In this document: in pieces, positions 12,942 to 21,307 of the stretch
Position numbering within the stretch: the first letter of the stretch is position 1
Layout: each line of letters starts with the position of its first letter
Assembly: GCF_010731575.1 (NCBI RefSeq)
Contig: NZ_AP022617.1
Coordinates: 5,208,001-5,272,000, forward strand
Source: Mycolicibacterium monacense
GTDB taxonomy: Bacteria; Actinomycetota; Actinomycetes; Mycobacteriales; Mycobacteriaceae
Direction of reading: 5' to 3'
DNA length: 64,000 nucleotides
The notes under the pieces: generated by a model
The model's database searches: none
Told to the model about the DNA's origin: nothing
The model's input: only the letters and a program-made list of their open reading frames with translations
Position numbers and translations under genes: made by a program

Positions 12942-14279
12942 TCAGCCACCGAATAACAGATACAAACCGGTGAACGTGTAGCCGACCATCACCAGCATCA
13001 TGCCGAGTTGGCCGGTGATCTGGTGCGCCGACGGGAGCAGTTTGAGCGCCCGGTCGTGCGCGGCGACCACGCCGGCCATGTGCCCGGCGACCACGAACGC
13101 GACCTTCAGCGTCGCGAGCACCGACGGGTGCATCGACAGCAGGTAACCGACCTCGGCGTCGGCCAGACCGAACGGATTCCAGCCACGCTGCAGCGGATCG
13201 GCCAGCAGGATGACGGTCTGCTGACCGCGTTCGACGAGGTAGGTCAGGTAGTGGGCGAACACGTAGCCGATGACGATCGGGATCAGCGAGTGGGCCATCA
13301 GTCCGGGCAGTTCGCGCCGTCGCTGCCGGTCGACACCCGCGGTCGCCATCGCGGCGGCGCTGAACGTGCCCGCCACGACCAGCGCGAACACCGCGAGCCC
13401 CGCGGTCTTGAGCAGCGTCGCCGTCCATGCGCCGCCCGCGGTCGAATCGACGAAGTCGCGCCACACCGGCATCGCCGAGAAACTGTCGAAGGCGGTGGAC
13501 CCGAGCAACACCGCCAGCACCGCGACGGTGCCCGGCCGCACCGGCAGCGTCGGCAGGTGGTCGAACGGGTTGCCGATCGCGATCCGCCCGGTGTCGCGCT
13601 GCCGCCGGAACAGCGACAGCCGCGAGGCGACCACGCTGTACACCTCGAACGGGTCGGCCCGCGCGCACCACCGCTCGCCGAACCACAGGGCGCCCGCGAA
13701 CGTCACGCCGACATAGACGAGCAACCAGGTGCGGATGGCGGTGACCGAGCCCGGGTCGGGGCTGGCCAGTTCCAGCCACACGAACGCGAACAGCCCGAAC
13801 GCCGCGGGCCAGTACCCGAGCCGCACCGGGTAGGGCGGCCGGTTCTCGCGCCGGTGCAACTGCAGTACCCGGAAGAGGGCACGCACCGGGGAGAGCACCC
13901 GCCAAACCGGTCCGATCGCCCATGACAGTGCGACCAGGCCGACCCAGATGAGCACGTAGAACACGCCGGGTAGCGGGTTCTCGGCGTTCTGCGGGCCGAA
14001 GAACGCGGCCAGCGCCACCCACAGCGTGAACGCCAGCGCCGCCAGGGCGATCACCCAGCGCGTCACCGACGCGTCGACGACGGAGGTGACCCACTGCGGC
14101 AGCGCGCGGCCCGGCCGCGTCTCGTCGAACCGAGGTTTGCGCCAGGCGAGCGCGACCACGGCGAACGTCGCGGTGAGCGCCCAGGCGGCGCCGAGCAGTG
14201 CGTAGGTGTAGGGGATCGGCAGATCGGTGGAGCCGCCGAGTCCGTGCGCCAGGACCGTCACGTGCGCCGCGGGGGTCAC
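12942..14279 (-). CDS. Polytopic membrane protein, fourth gene of the membrane operon
   Basis: The 445-residue protein has roughly nine to eleven hydrophobic segments. Histidines lie near membrane boundaries in the C-terminal half (LMAHSLIPIVIGYVFAHYL and AGHMAGVVAAHD). I do not recognise a characterised family. From memory it resembles actinobacterial proteins labelled fenitrothion hydrolase (FedA/FedB type), a label that may itself be misleading. Its ATG overlaps the stop of the lipoprotein gene (ATGA at 14276-14279), and all four genes of the operon overlap in this way. Their products therefore probably form one membrane complex. Confidence 0.75.
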   Translation of the reverse strand: MTPAAHVTVLAHGLGGSTDLPIPYTYALLGAAWALTATFAVVALAWRKPRFDETRPGRALPQWVTSVVDASVTRWVIALAALAFTLWVALAAFFGPQNAENPLPGVFYVLIWVGLVALSWAIGPVWRVLSPVRALFRVLQLHRRENRPPYPVRLGYWPAAFGLFAFVWLELASPDPGSVTAIRTWLLVYVGVTFAGALWFGERWCARADPFEVYSVVASRLSLFRRQRDTGRIAIGNPFDHLPTLPVRPGTVAVLAVLLGSTAFDSFSAMPVWRDFVDSTAGGAWTATLLKTAGLAVFALVVAGTFSAAAMATAGVDRQRRRELPGLMAHSLIPIVIGYVFAHYLTYLVERGQQTVILLADPLQRGWNPFGLADAEVGYLLSMHPSVLATLKVAFVVAGHMAGVVAAHDRALKLLPSAHQITGQLGMMLVMVGYTFTGLYLLFGG

Positions 14280-14707
14280 TGCACTTGCACGCCGGCGATC
14301 ACGCGGTTGAGGTCGTGCAGTTCGATCTCGACGTTGCCGGGCACGTCGACGGTGAACTGGAACATCTGGCCGGCCTTGGGTTCGACGCGGAAGGTGTGTT
14401 CCGGCACCGAGTGCACGTGCAGTTCGTCGGCGGCGTCACTGTTGACCCGCAGCACGATCGGCTCGCCGACCTTGCCCTGCAGTCGCGCGTTGGTCGGGGT
14501 GACGTTGCCGCCCTCGATGCTGATGTCGATGGTCAGCCGGTCGGTCGGCCGCTGCTGATCGGTCATCTCCGATGGGCTGATCGTCGAGGCGGACGGACCC
14601 GGGCCCGAGGCCTCCTCACTGTCCGGCGAGCCGCCGCAGGCAGCGACGAGCAACGCCGCCGCGGTCACGATGAGTGCTGAACCGGAGCGTCGTGCGGTGC
14701 GTGTCAC
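14276..14707 (-). CDS. Cupredoxin-like lipoprotein
   Basis: The 143-residue product starts at a GTG (14707) that overlaps the stop of the 59-codon gene. A signal peptide ends in the lipobox LLVAAC, giving a lipidated Cys24 on the outer face of the membrane. A Ser/Pro-rich linker follows, then a beta-rich domain (about residues 60-143) with the cupredoxin-like order GEPIVLRVNSDAADELHVHS and VDVPGNVEIELHD. The usual copper-ligand Cys near the C-terminus is absent. His residues remain (HVHSVPEH and ELHD), so copper binding is possible but not certain. It is the extracytoplasmic member of the operon. Confidence 0.78.
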   Translation of the reverse strand: MTRTARRSGSALIVTAAALLVAACGGSPDSEEASGPGPSASTISPSEMTDQQRPTDRLTIDISIEGGNVTPTNARLQGKVGEPIVLRVNSDAADELHVHSVPEHTFRVEPKAGQMFQFTVDVPGNVEIELHDLNRVIAGVQVQ

Positions 14708-14883
14708 GGATTCCCTTCTGGGTCGGGACCGCCGTCCTTGCGGCGGTTCTTCGCGGCGATGTAGACGACGACGCCGGCGACCACGATCGCCGGCGCGAAC
14801 GCCGGCACCGCGATCCAGATCGGATGGTCGGCCAGGTACAACACGTCCGACATATCCGTGACGTCCGGTGCCGCCACCGTCAT
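14704..14883 (-). CDS. Small single-pass membrane protein (59 residues)
   Basis: A short gene runs from ATG 14883 to TGA 14704. It overlaps the upstream gene's stop by ATGA and the downstream lipoprotein's GTG start by GTGA. The product has a polar N-terminus, one hydrophobic segment around residues 23-43 (WIAVPAFAPAIVVAGVVVYI), and a basic, proline-containing tail (AAKNRRKDGGPDPEGNP). This topology suggests a structural or assembly subunit of the membrane complex encoded by its neighbours. Double translational coupling and a coherent membrane topology argue that it is real. No function is known to me. Confidence 0.8.
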   Translation of the reverse strand: MTVAAPDVTDMSDVLYLADHPIWIAVPAFAPAIVVAGVVVYIAAKNRRKDGGPDPEGNP

Positions 14884-16730
14884 GCCTGCGCCGACGGTTG
14901 CAGTTCGGCTTCGCTTCCGCTGGGCTCACTGTTGTTGATGCGCCCGCCGCCCCAGGTGATGCCTGCGACCATCGCCAACGTGCAGACCAGCACCACCAGG
15001 CAGCCGATCAGCCACAGCGACTGCGGGATGTCCGGGCTGCGCTCGCGCTGCAGGATGGTGACCTCGGAGACGAACGGCCGGGTGAACTGCGGATCGGCCG
15101 GGACTTCCTCCGCGCCGATCCCCGGGTCGCCCGCGAGGTAGATCGGCACGGCGGCCAGCGTCTTGCCGTCGTGCACGCGCAGCAGCGTCTTCCACGTCCC
15201 GGAGACCGGCAGCGGTTGAGTCGAGACGTAGTGGCCGGAACCGACCTTCTCGAGGTTGTCGACGAACTGGCCGCGCTGGTTCTCCAGGCCGCCCTGCCAG
15301 CCGAGCACCGCCACCCAGTTCGGGTCTTCGCCGATCACGTCCGGCGGGTTGAAGCGGACATCGGCGGTCACGTAACGCGCGCCGTTGACGGCGGGGGCCT
15401 CGGTCAGCGTGACGGCAGCGGCGGCGTTCTCGGGCACCTTGTACTGCAGACCGTTCGCGGCGGCGCCGCCGATCGCCACCACGGTCAGCGCGACGAGGCC
15501 GACACCGACCGCCCGCTTCGGCAGACGCTGTCCGGTGATCACCATGCCGGCCATCGCGCCGCAGGCGCCGACCAGCATCGCGACCGGCACCGACATCGCG
15601 AGCGCCTCGAGCCAGATGCTCGTCGGCCACGTCAACGGATACACCGCGTTGATCCACAGCGACTCCAGCCACAGTCCGACGGTGGCGATGCCGAGCCCGG
15701 ACACCAGGCCGAACACGATCGGCCGTTTGAGCAGCGGGGTCAACGCCACGAGTTCGACGACGACCGCGGCACCGAGGTAGAGAGGGAACCAGTTGACCGG
15801 TGCGTCGAGCACCGGGGCGACGAGGAACGCCACGATGCCGCGCAGGCCGATCGCGATCAACGCGGCGATGAGCGCGGCGCCCCGCCCGAGGAAGATGCGG
15901 GCCATCACGAGGGCCAGGGCCGCCGCGGCGGCGATCAGCATCGGCTGGAAGACCTGCCGGAACTGCGGCACACCGAAGTCGAACTCGATCTGGTACACCG
16001 AGGCGCCGATCAGCACACCCGCGAAGGCGAGGTAGAGGACGAACTTGAGGCCGAGACCGTCGCGCGGGGCGTCCGGGCCGACCGCCCGCTTGCCCTCGTA
16101 CTCGAGGTAGGCCGCCGCCAGGGTGGAGAAGCCGGCGCCGCCGATCATCATCAGGTGCGTCGGCCCCCACAGGGTCACGTCCTGTCCGAAGATGCGGTGC
16201 CAGACGTCGTCGAGCGGGAAGCCCATCAGCGCGTAGAGGCCGCATCCGGCCATCACGAGCCCACCGACCGGCGCATGCCAATGGTCGGTGATCCGCACCG
16301 CGGCCGGTCCGGGACGGTCGAACGGCAGCACGACCGCGGTGCAGCCCGCGACGAAGATGCCGAAGAGGCCGATGAGGATGAAGTAGTGCGCGGGGTTCGC
16401 CAGCGCACCGTCGTCGCGGCCGTTTCCGATGTGCAGGCTGACGTCCCAGATGAAGCCGAACAGCGCACAGATGATCGAGGCGGTGAACATCGCGACCGGC
16501 AACGCCACCCATGGCGGACGCTTGAACCGGCGTCCCGACCAGTCGGCCAGCGACGTGAGCCAGCTGATCTTGTGGTTGCGGTGCAGGTAGCCGATGTACA
16601 GCAGCACCGCCGTGACGATGACCGCCGCGACGGACAGGCCGATGACCTCGTGGATGGCGGTGCCGCCACCCTCTTCACCCTGCGCCAGGACCGATACGCC
16701 GGAAACCTCGCTGAAGAACTCCACTGTCAT
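14880..16730 (-). CDS. Large histidine-containing polytopic membrane protein, first gene of the operon
   Basis: The 616-residue protein has about twelve transmembrane segments up to residue about 430. A beta-rich extracytoplasmic domain follows (about 440-570), then a last membrane helix near 580. Conserved-looking histidines sit in NPAHYFILIG, DHWHAPVGG and VWHRIFG...PTHLMMIGG, a pattern that could bind haem or copper within the membrane. I cannot assign a known family. It opens the four-gene operon, and the 185-bp region upstream to 16915 holds its likely promoter, with a minus-strand TATTAC and TTTCAC 17 bp apart. The outer domain may contact the cupredoxin-like lipoprotein. Confidence 0.75.
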   Translation of the reverse strand: MTVEFFSEVSGVSVLAQGEEGGGTAIHEVIGLSVAAVIVTAVLLYIGYLHRNHKISWLTSLADWSGRRFKRPPWVALPVAMFTASIICALFGFIWDVSLHIGNGRDDGALANPAHYFILIGLFGIFVAGCTAVVLPFDRPGPAAVRITDHWHAPVGGLVMAGCGLYALMGFPLDDVWHRIFGQDVTLWGPTHLMMIGGAGFSTLAAAYLEYEGKRAVGPDAPRDGLGLKFVLYLAFAGVLIGASVYQIEFDFGVPQFRQVFQPMLIAAAAALALVMARIFLGRGAALIAALIAIGLRGIVAFLVAPVLDAPVNWFPLYLGAAVVVELVALTPLLKRPIVFGLVSGLGIATVGLWLESLWINAVYPLTWPTSIWLEALAMSVPVAMLVGACGAMAGMVITGQRLPKRAVGVGLVALTVVAIGGAAANGLQYKVPENAAAAVTLTEAPAVNGARYVTADVRFNPPDVIGEDPNWVAVLGWQGGLENQRGQFVDNLEKVGSGHYVSTQPLPVSGTWKTLLRVHDGKTLAAVPIYLAGDPGIGAEEVPADPQFTRPFVSEVTILQRERSPDIPQSLWLIGCLVVLVCTLAMVAGITWGGGRINNSEPSGSEAELQPSAQA

Positions 16731-16915
16731 CTCCCGGGTTTGGACGGACGGAACTTACTGCCCGGTAATATTGCCAGAATCGCCAAAGTGAAACCAGGGG
16801 TACCGGGTATTTTTTCCGATCCCGGGCTCCGCCCTGCGACACGTCTGAACCACGCGGGTGAGGTACCCCACAGTGCGGTCCGCCAATCACCCCCGCTTGA
16901 TCACCCGCGTCGCCG

Positions 16916-18094
16916 CTACGGGGTGAGCACCACCTTGACCATCCCGTCCTGCTTCTTCTGGAAGGTCTCGTACGCGCCCGGCGCCTCGGCGAGCGGCAGC
17001 CGGTGGGTGGCGAAGTTCTCGACGCCCAGCGGATCGTCGGCGGTCAGCAGCGGCAGGATGTCGGGCACCCAACGCTTGACGTTGGCCTGGCCCATCCGCA
17101 GCGTCACCTGCTTGTCGAACAGCGTCATCATGTTGATCGGATCGGCGGCGCCGCCGTACACACCCGACAGCGATACCGTTCCGCCGCGGCGCACGAGCGC
17201 GATCGCGGAGTTCAGCGCGGCGAGCCGGTCCACACCCGCATGCTTCATGACGACCCGGCCGATGCTCGAGGGCAGGAAGCCACTGGCGGTCTGGGCGGCT
17301 TCGGCGACGGGGGATCCGTGCGCCTCCATTCCCACCGCGTCGATGACGGAGTCGGCGCCGCGTCCCTGCGTCAGTTCGGCGACCACCGCGTCGGCGTCCT
17401 GCGTGCGCAGGTCGATCACCTCGGCGCAGTACGGGCGGGCCCGGTCGAGGCGCTCCTCGACGAGGTCGATGCCGATCACCCGGCAGTTGTTGCGGTGCGC
17501 GGCGATCCGGCACGCCATCGAGCCGATCGGTCCGAGCCCCACGACGACCAGCGTGCCGCCGTCGGGCACGTTGGCGTACTCGACGCCCTGCCAGGCGGTG
17601 GGCAACACGTCGGACAGGTAGACGAAGCGCTCGTCGGGCCCGTCCTCGGGGATCTTGATGTGGGTGTACTGCGCCTGCGGCACGCGCAGGTACTCGGCCT
17701 GTCCGCCGGCCACCTCGCCGTAGAGCTTCGAGAAACCGAACAGGGCCGCACCCGTGCCCTGGTCCCGGTTCTGGGTGGTCTCGCACTGGCTCTGCAGACC
17801 GTGGTCGCACATCCAGCACGTTCCACACGAGATGTTGAACGGGATCACCACGCGGTCGCCGACCTTCAGGTCACCGGTCTGGGTGCCCACCTCTTCGACC
17901 ACACCCATGGCCTCGTGGCCGATGATGTCGCCGGGACTCATGAACGCGCTGAGCGTTTCGTAGAGGTGCAGGTCGGAACCGCAGATGTTGGTGCTGGTGA
18001 CCCGGATGACGGCGTCCGTCGGCTCCTTGATGATCGGGTCCGGCACGTTGTCGACCGAGACCTTCCGTCGGCCCTGCCAGGTCACTGCGCGCAT
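16916..18094 (-). CDS. Zinc-dependent alcohol dehydrogenase, formaldehyde-dehydrogenase-like
   Basis: This 392-residue medium-chain dehydrogenase keeps catalytic zinc residues (Cys38 in NICGSDLH, His60-Glu61) and the structural zinc set Cys90, Cys93, Cys96, Cys104. The NAD(P)-binding motif GLGPIGSMACRIAA lies near residue 186. The length and the AVTWQGRRKVSVDNVPDP start match the glutathione-independent formaldehyde dehydrogenase-like branch, which often acts on other alcohols or aldehydes. It is followed 51 bp upstream on the same strand by a DUF427 gene. The substrate is not determinable from sequence alone. Confidence 0.88.
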   Translation of the reverse strand: MRAVTWQGRRKVSVDNVPDPIIKEPTDAVIRVTSTNICGSDLHLYETLSAFMSPGDIIGHEAMGVVEEVGTQTGDLKVGDRVVIPFNISCGTCWMCDHGLQSQCETTQNRDQGTGAALFGFSKLYGEVAGGQAEYLRVPQAQYTHIKIPEDGPDERFVYLSDVLPTAWQGVEYANVPDGGTLVVVGLGPIGSMACRIAAHRNNCRVIGIDLVEERLDRARPYCAEVIDLRTQDADAVVAELTQGRGADSVIDAVGMEAHGSPVAEAAQTASGFLPSSIGRVVMKHAGVDRLAALNSAIALVRRGGTVSLSGVYGGAADPINMMTLFDKQVTLRMGQANVKRWVPDILPLLTADDPLGVENFATHRLPLAEAPGAYETFQKKQDGMVKVVLTP

Positions 18095-18145
18095 GCGTCC
18101 TCCTCCAACTCGGTGTCCGAGTCAGCGTGCCCGCTCTGTGGCGGG

Positions 18146-18952
18146 TCAAACGCCGGGTTCACTCCACTGGGTCATCGGCCGCTCGGCCCTGACGCCGTCG
18201 ACGATGACGTCGACGCGTTCGTCGAAGAAGCAGATGTGGTCGCGCACCGGCTCCCCGTCGTGCAGCGGATCCCGGTAGGTCCACGCGATGTCGCGGGGTC
18301 CGTCGGCCAGGGAGTAGTACGCGGCGCGACCCTTGTAGGCGCAGTAGGACACGGTGTTGCTCGGCGCCAACTCGGTGACGTCGCCGGGAGGTAGGTAGCA
18401 GCGCATCGGCAGGTTCGTCTCGAACAGCAGCAGCGGTCGCGACGACTCCGCCAGCAGCCGGCCCTCGTACTCGACGCGCACGCGGCGTGTGCTGCGGAGC
18501 ACGTCGATGCGGTGGAACGGGTCGCGGGGGTGGCTGACCAGCGGTTCGGATTCCTCGTGCCAGTGGAACGCCGCGAAGTCGAGCACCACGTAGTCGGCGA
18601 GGTCGGCGTCGTCCGGGCGGAACGCGGCGGCCCCACCGGTCTCCTCCCCGGCGACCACGTCGTACTCGGTGCCCTCGCAGGTGTGGTTGGTGAACGGCAC
18701 GGTCGGGTCGAGCGTGCTCCGGGTGGCCTCCTCGGCGCCTGACTCGCCGCCGGCCGGAACCAGATGGGCGATCAGCGCGTCGAGCGGTACGGCGTAGGTC
18801 GGCACTATCCGGCGCGGCTCCCACACCAGCCGGGCCCGGTCGGTCTCGGCGACCGGTTCCCCGGCGAGCGTCACGCGGATCCGCTTGGCCGTCGGCTCGT
18901 AGCGCAGGGTGTCGAATGCGGCGTGCACGATGCCGCTCATCTGTTGGGCCAT
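18146..18952 (-). CDS. Tandem DUF427 protein
   Basis: The 268-residue protein contains two copies of the compact beta-fold DUF427. The first covers about residues 18-115 (IRVTLAGEPVAETDRARLVWE). The second covers about 148-250 (RVRVEYEGRLLAESSRPLLLFE and SYCAYKGRAAYYSL). The C-terminal copy keeps the typical SYCxYKG signature, while the N-terminal copy has the variant NHTCEGTEYDVV. No enzymatic activity is established for this domain. A single-domain relative is encoded at 37226-37597. It lies between an acyl-CoA dehydrogenase and an alcohol dehydrogenase on the same strand. Confidence 0.82.
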   Translation of the reverse strand: MAQQMSGIVHAAFDTLRYEPTAKRIRVTLAGEPVAETDRARLVWEPRRIVPTYAVPLDALIAHLVPAGGESGAEEATRSTLDPTVPFTNHTCEGTEYDVVAGEETGGAAAFRPDDADLADYVVLDFAAFHWHEESEPLVSHPRDPFHRIDVLRSTRRVRVEYEGRLLAESSRPLLLFETNLPMRCYLPPGDVTELAPSNTVSYCAYKGRAAYYSLADGPRDIAWTYRDPLHDGEPVRDHICFFDERVDVIVDGVRAERPMTQWSEPGV

Positions 18953-18965
18953 CCGGCCTCCCCGG

Positions 18966-20348
18966 TCACTTACGCGGTGGCTGAAGCACTTTCATCGCCA
19001 ACCGCATGACGGATTCCGGTACCCGGTCCTTGGCGGACAGCGCTCGGTCGGCCGCGCGGCCCCGCAGGACAGTGCCGCGGCCGAAGTAACGGTTGAGCGG
19101 GCCGCCGGTCGGTTCCAGGTCGACATGCAGTGGTGGGGCGCCGTCGGCGGCGCCGAGGGCCCGCGAGATCACCATGCGCTGGATCTCGCTGGTGCCCTCG
19201 AAGATCGTGTAGAGCTTGGCGTCGCGGTACCACTTCTCGACCGGATGGTCGGTGATGTAGCCCCATCCGCCCATGGTCTGGATGGCCCGTTCGGTCGCCT
19301 TCACCGCGACCTCGCTGGCCGCCAGTTTCGACATCGACCCCTCGCCGCGCTCGAAGGGCACACCGGTGGCCGCCATCCACGAGGCGCGCCACGTGAGCAG
19401 ACGGGCGGCGTCGATCTGGGTGGCCAGATCCGCGAGGGGGAACGAGATGCCCTGGTTGTCGATGATCGGGGCGCCGAACGCCTCCCGCCGGTTGGCGTAC
19501 TCGGTCATGTATTCCAGTGCGGCGCGGGCGATCCCGAGCGCCTGCGCGGCGACCATGGGGCGGGTCTGCTCGAAGGTGCCCAGCGCGGCCGACCCCGACT
19601 TCCGGGCGCCCTCGACGGCTTCGCGGGCCTTGGCGAGTTTGTGTTCGAGTTTCTCTTCGCCGCCGAGCAGGTGGTCGCCGGGGATGCGGACGCCGTCGAA
19701 CTTCAGTTCCGCGGTGTGCGAGGCACGGCAGCCCATCTTGTCGAGCTTGCGGACCAGTTCCAGGCCAGGCGTGCCACCGGGGACGATGAACAGCGCCTGG
19801 CCGCGGTGTCCCAGTTCCTGGTCGACGACGGCGTTGACGACGTGGACGTTGGCGATGCCGCCGTTGCCGATCCACATCTTGTGGCCGTCGATGATCCAGT
19901 CGTCACCGTCCCGGCGGGCGGTGGTGCGCAGGTTGCGCACGTCGCTGCCGCCCTCGGGTTCGGAGATCGCCAGAGCGGCGAGTTTGAGGTCGCCCGGGGT
20001 GCCGAAGCATTCGGGTGCCCACTGCAGCATCTGTTCGGGCGAGGCGGCCTGGCCGATCGCCGACAGGGCGAGCGCGGGCATGACGATGGCCAATCCGATT
20101 CCCGCGCAACCCCAGAACAGCTCCTCCATGAACATCGGCAGCGAGAGCCCGGTCGGGTCGCCGATCAGGTCGCGGTAGAACAGCGGGCTGTAGAACCCGC
20201 GCTGGGCCGCCTCCTCGAGGACCGGCCAGGGGAACTCCTGGCGCTGGTCGTACTCGAGGGCCACCGGACGGATGCACTGCTCGGCGAACTCGTGCGTGCG
20301 CCGAGCGAGATCGTGCTGCGCCTTGGTGGGCGTGAGGTCGAAGGTCAT
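18966..20348 (-). CDS. Acyl-CoA dehydrogenase
   Basis: The 460-residue flavoprotein starts MTFDLTPTKAQHDLARRTHE, the family-type N-terminus; upstream in-frame residues to 20420 look non-coding and run through a terminator. It carries ALAISEPEGGSDVRNLRT for flavin contact and FEGTSEIQRMVISRAL near the C-terminus. A C-terminal extension of about 60 residues goes beyond the usual 380-400. This is the third FadE-type gene in the window and is unlinked to the 6-8 kb pair. Specificity is unknown. Confidence 0.9.
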   Translation of the reverse strand: MTFDLTPTKAQHDLARRTHEFAEQCIRPVALEYDQRQEFPWPVLEEAAQRGFYSPLFYRDLIGDPTGLSLPMFMEELFWGCAGIGLAIVMPALALSAIGQAASPEQMLQWAPECFGTPGDLKLAALAISEPEGGSDVRNLRTTARRDGDDWIIDGHKMWIGNGGIANVHVVNAVVDQELGHRGQALFIVPGGTPGLELVRKLDKMGCRASHTAELKFDGVRIPGDHLLGGEEKLEHKLAKAREAVEGARKSGSAALGTFEQTRPMVAAQALGIARAALEYMTEYANRREAFGAPIIDNQGISFPLADLATQIDAARLLTWRASWMAATGVPFERGEGSMSKLAASEVAVKATERAIQTMGGWGYITDHPVEKWYRDAKLYTIFEGTSEIQRMVISRALGAADGAPPLHVDLEPTGGPLNRYFGRGTVLRGRAADRALSAKDRVPESVMRLAMKVLQPPRK

Positions 20349-20410
20349 CGAGCGGTCGGATAGCCCGTGGCAGGCCGCGTGAAACCACCCGATCGCGACG
20401 CGAACGCAAA

Positions 20411-20438
20411 CGAGGGGCACCCGGGTGGGTGCCCCTCG
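20411..20438. terminator. Strong hairpin between the small secreted gene and the acyl-CoA dehydrogenase gene
   Basis: A 12-bp perfect stem (CGAGGGGCACCC with GGGTGCCCCTCG) surrounds a 4-base loop. It lies 15 bp past the stop of the small secreted-protein gene on the minus strand. The next bases in that direction are TTTGCGTT, a weak U-tract. It should end that transcript before the acyl-CoA dehydrogenase start at 20348. Confidence 0.75.
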
Positions 20439-20453
20439 TCGGTGGTGCGGATA

Positions 20454-20702
20454 TCAGCGGACGGTGACGTAGACGACGCGGTCGTCGTTGTCGTACCGGA
20501 TCGAGACGATGCTGGACTCATCGAGCGGCTTGACCATGCCCTGATGGTTGACCCGTACCGCGTAGCCGCGGTCGTCGAGCTTCTCGATGGTGTTCTGGGC
20601 GTTGCCCGGTCCGGCCGGGGCGGCCTGGGCGGGGGTGGCCAGTCCGAGGAAGGCGGTGGCCAGTCCGCCGGCGATGATGGTGGCGAATCCGAGCTTGTTC
20701 AT
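20454..20702 (-). CDS. Small secreted protein, paralog 1
   Basis: The 82-residue product starts MNKLGFATIIAGGLATAFLG and has a classical signal peptide cleaved near TPAQAAP. The mature part of about 55 residues includes KLDDRGYAVRVNHQGMVKPL and a terminal strand DDRVVYVTVR. A close paralog lies at 34930-35181, over 75 percent identical by eye. The repeated beta-strand and turn pattern resembles small PASTA-like exported mycobacterial proteins, but that is only an impression. No catalytic residues are evident. The upstream sequence to about 20860 is unusually A+T rich and probably holds the promoter. Confidence 0.85.
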   Translation of the reverse strand: MNKLGFATIIAGGLATAFLGLATPAQAAPAGPGNAQNTIEKLDDRGYAVRVNHQGMVKPLDESSIVSIRYDNDDRVVYVTVR

Positions 20703-20973
20703 GTCCGTGCTTCTTTCTGTCCCTCTGGTGTGTGCGAGCCGTGGCCCCGGTGTGGATTCGTCGCGGTTCGTACCTTCTTTTTTCGACCGTTCCGGAGGTT
20801 CTCCGTACCGATCTGAACGTGTAAACCCGCTGGTCAACCTTTTAATTCCGGTGGCTGTAATTGATTGACGGTTGGCAGCATCTTGTGGTTCAACCGGATA
20901 ACGCAGCTTCGTTCTGTGGACAGTTCGTGATCCGGGCGGTCGGCGCTCGACGACGGGGTGCCCCCGCCAGGTA

Positions 20974-20989
20974 TCGAACGTATGATCGA
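20974..20989 (+). promoter_or_regulatory. LexA (SOS) box overlapping a leaderless promoter
   Basis: TCGAACGTATGATCGA matches the mycobacterial SOS box TCGAAC-N4-GTTCGA at 11 of 12 defined bases. It contains TATGAT (20981-20986), a -10 box that ends 6 bp before the GTG at 20993. LexA bound here would cover the -10 element directly. A second, perfect box lies at 21587-21602. Confidence 0.7.
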
Positions 20990-20992
20990 ACC

Positions 20993-21307
20993 GTGGGCGA
21001 TTTGCAGGCGATCGGCTACAACGGGCAGCCCGTACCGCCCGCGTTCCGGCGGGTGGACCCTCCGGTCGCGGTGCTCGTCGACCTCGCGGTGCTTTTCCCG
21101 CGCGAACCGCACCGGCACGGCGGCTACAACCCGGCCGGGCTGCAGATGCACGCCGTCGTCGAGGGCCGCCTGACGTGCTGGGGGATGTGCGAACAGGGCT
21201 ACTGGTGGGGCCTGGTCACCTATGACATCGCCTACGGCGCGCGGCGGAAATCGGTCACCCACTGGGTGCCCGCGTGGGTGCTCAAGCGGCGGACGGACCC
21301 TCGCTGA
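20993..21307 (+). CDS. Conserved-looking 104-residue protein under an SOS box
   Basis: GTG 20993 is chosen because a -10 box ends 6 bp before it, giving a leaderless mRNA; the frame is open further upstream but would run through the promoter. The product has no signal peptide or membrane segment. It contains LLTxW-type aromatic patches (RLTCWGMCEQGYWWGLVTYDI) with two Cys residues, and ends in a basic tail (WVLKRRTDPR). I do not recognise a domain. Its 3' end overlaps the convergent DUF222 fragment by 26 bp. An SOS box at its start suggests a role in the DNA-damage response, which is inference from regulation only. Confidence 0.65.
   Translation: MGDLQAIGYNGQPVPPAFRRVDPPVAVLVDLAVLFPREPHRHGGYNPAGLQMHAVVEGRLTCWGMCEQGYWWGLVTYDIAYGARRKSVTHWVPAWVLKRRTDPR

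Noticed and set aside
16793..16815. A second RicR-like site near GGTACCGGGTA
   Set aside because: The two half-sites abut without the required 5-bp spacer.
14868..17621. A 917-codon plus-strand frame across the membrane operon
   Set aside because: It runs antisense through four coupled genes and part of the alcohol dehydrogenase gene, with low-complexity Arg/Asp/His composition and no motifs.
20834..21262. A minus-strand 142-codon frame opposite the SOS-boxed gene
   Set aside because: It has no ribosome site or domain and covers the promoter and coding region of the plus-strand gene, which has a better start signal.
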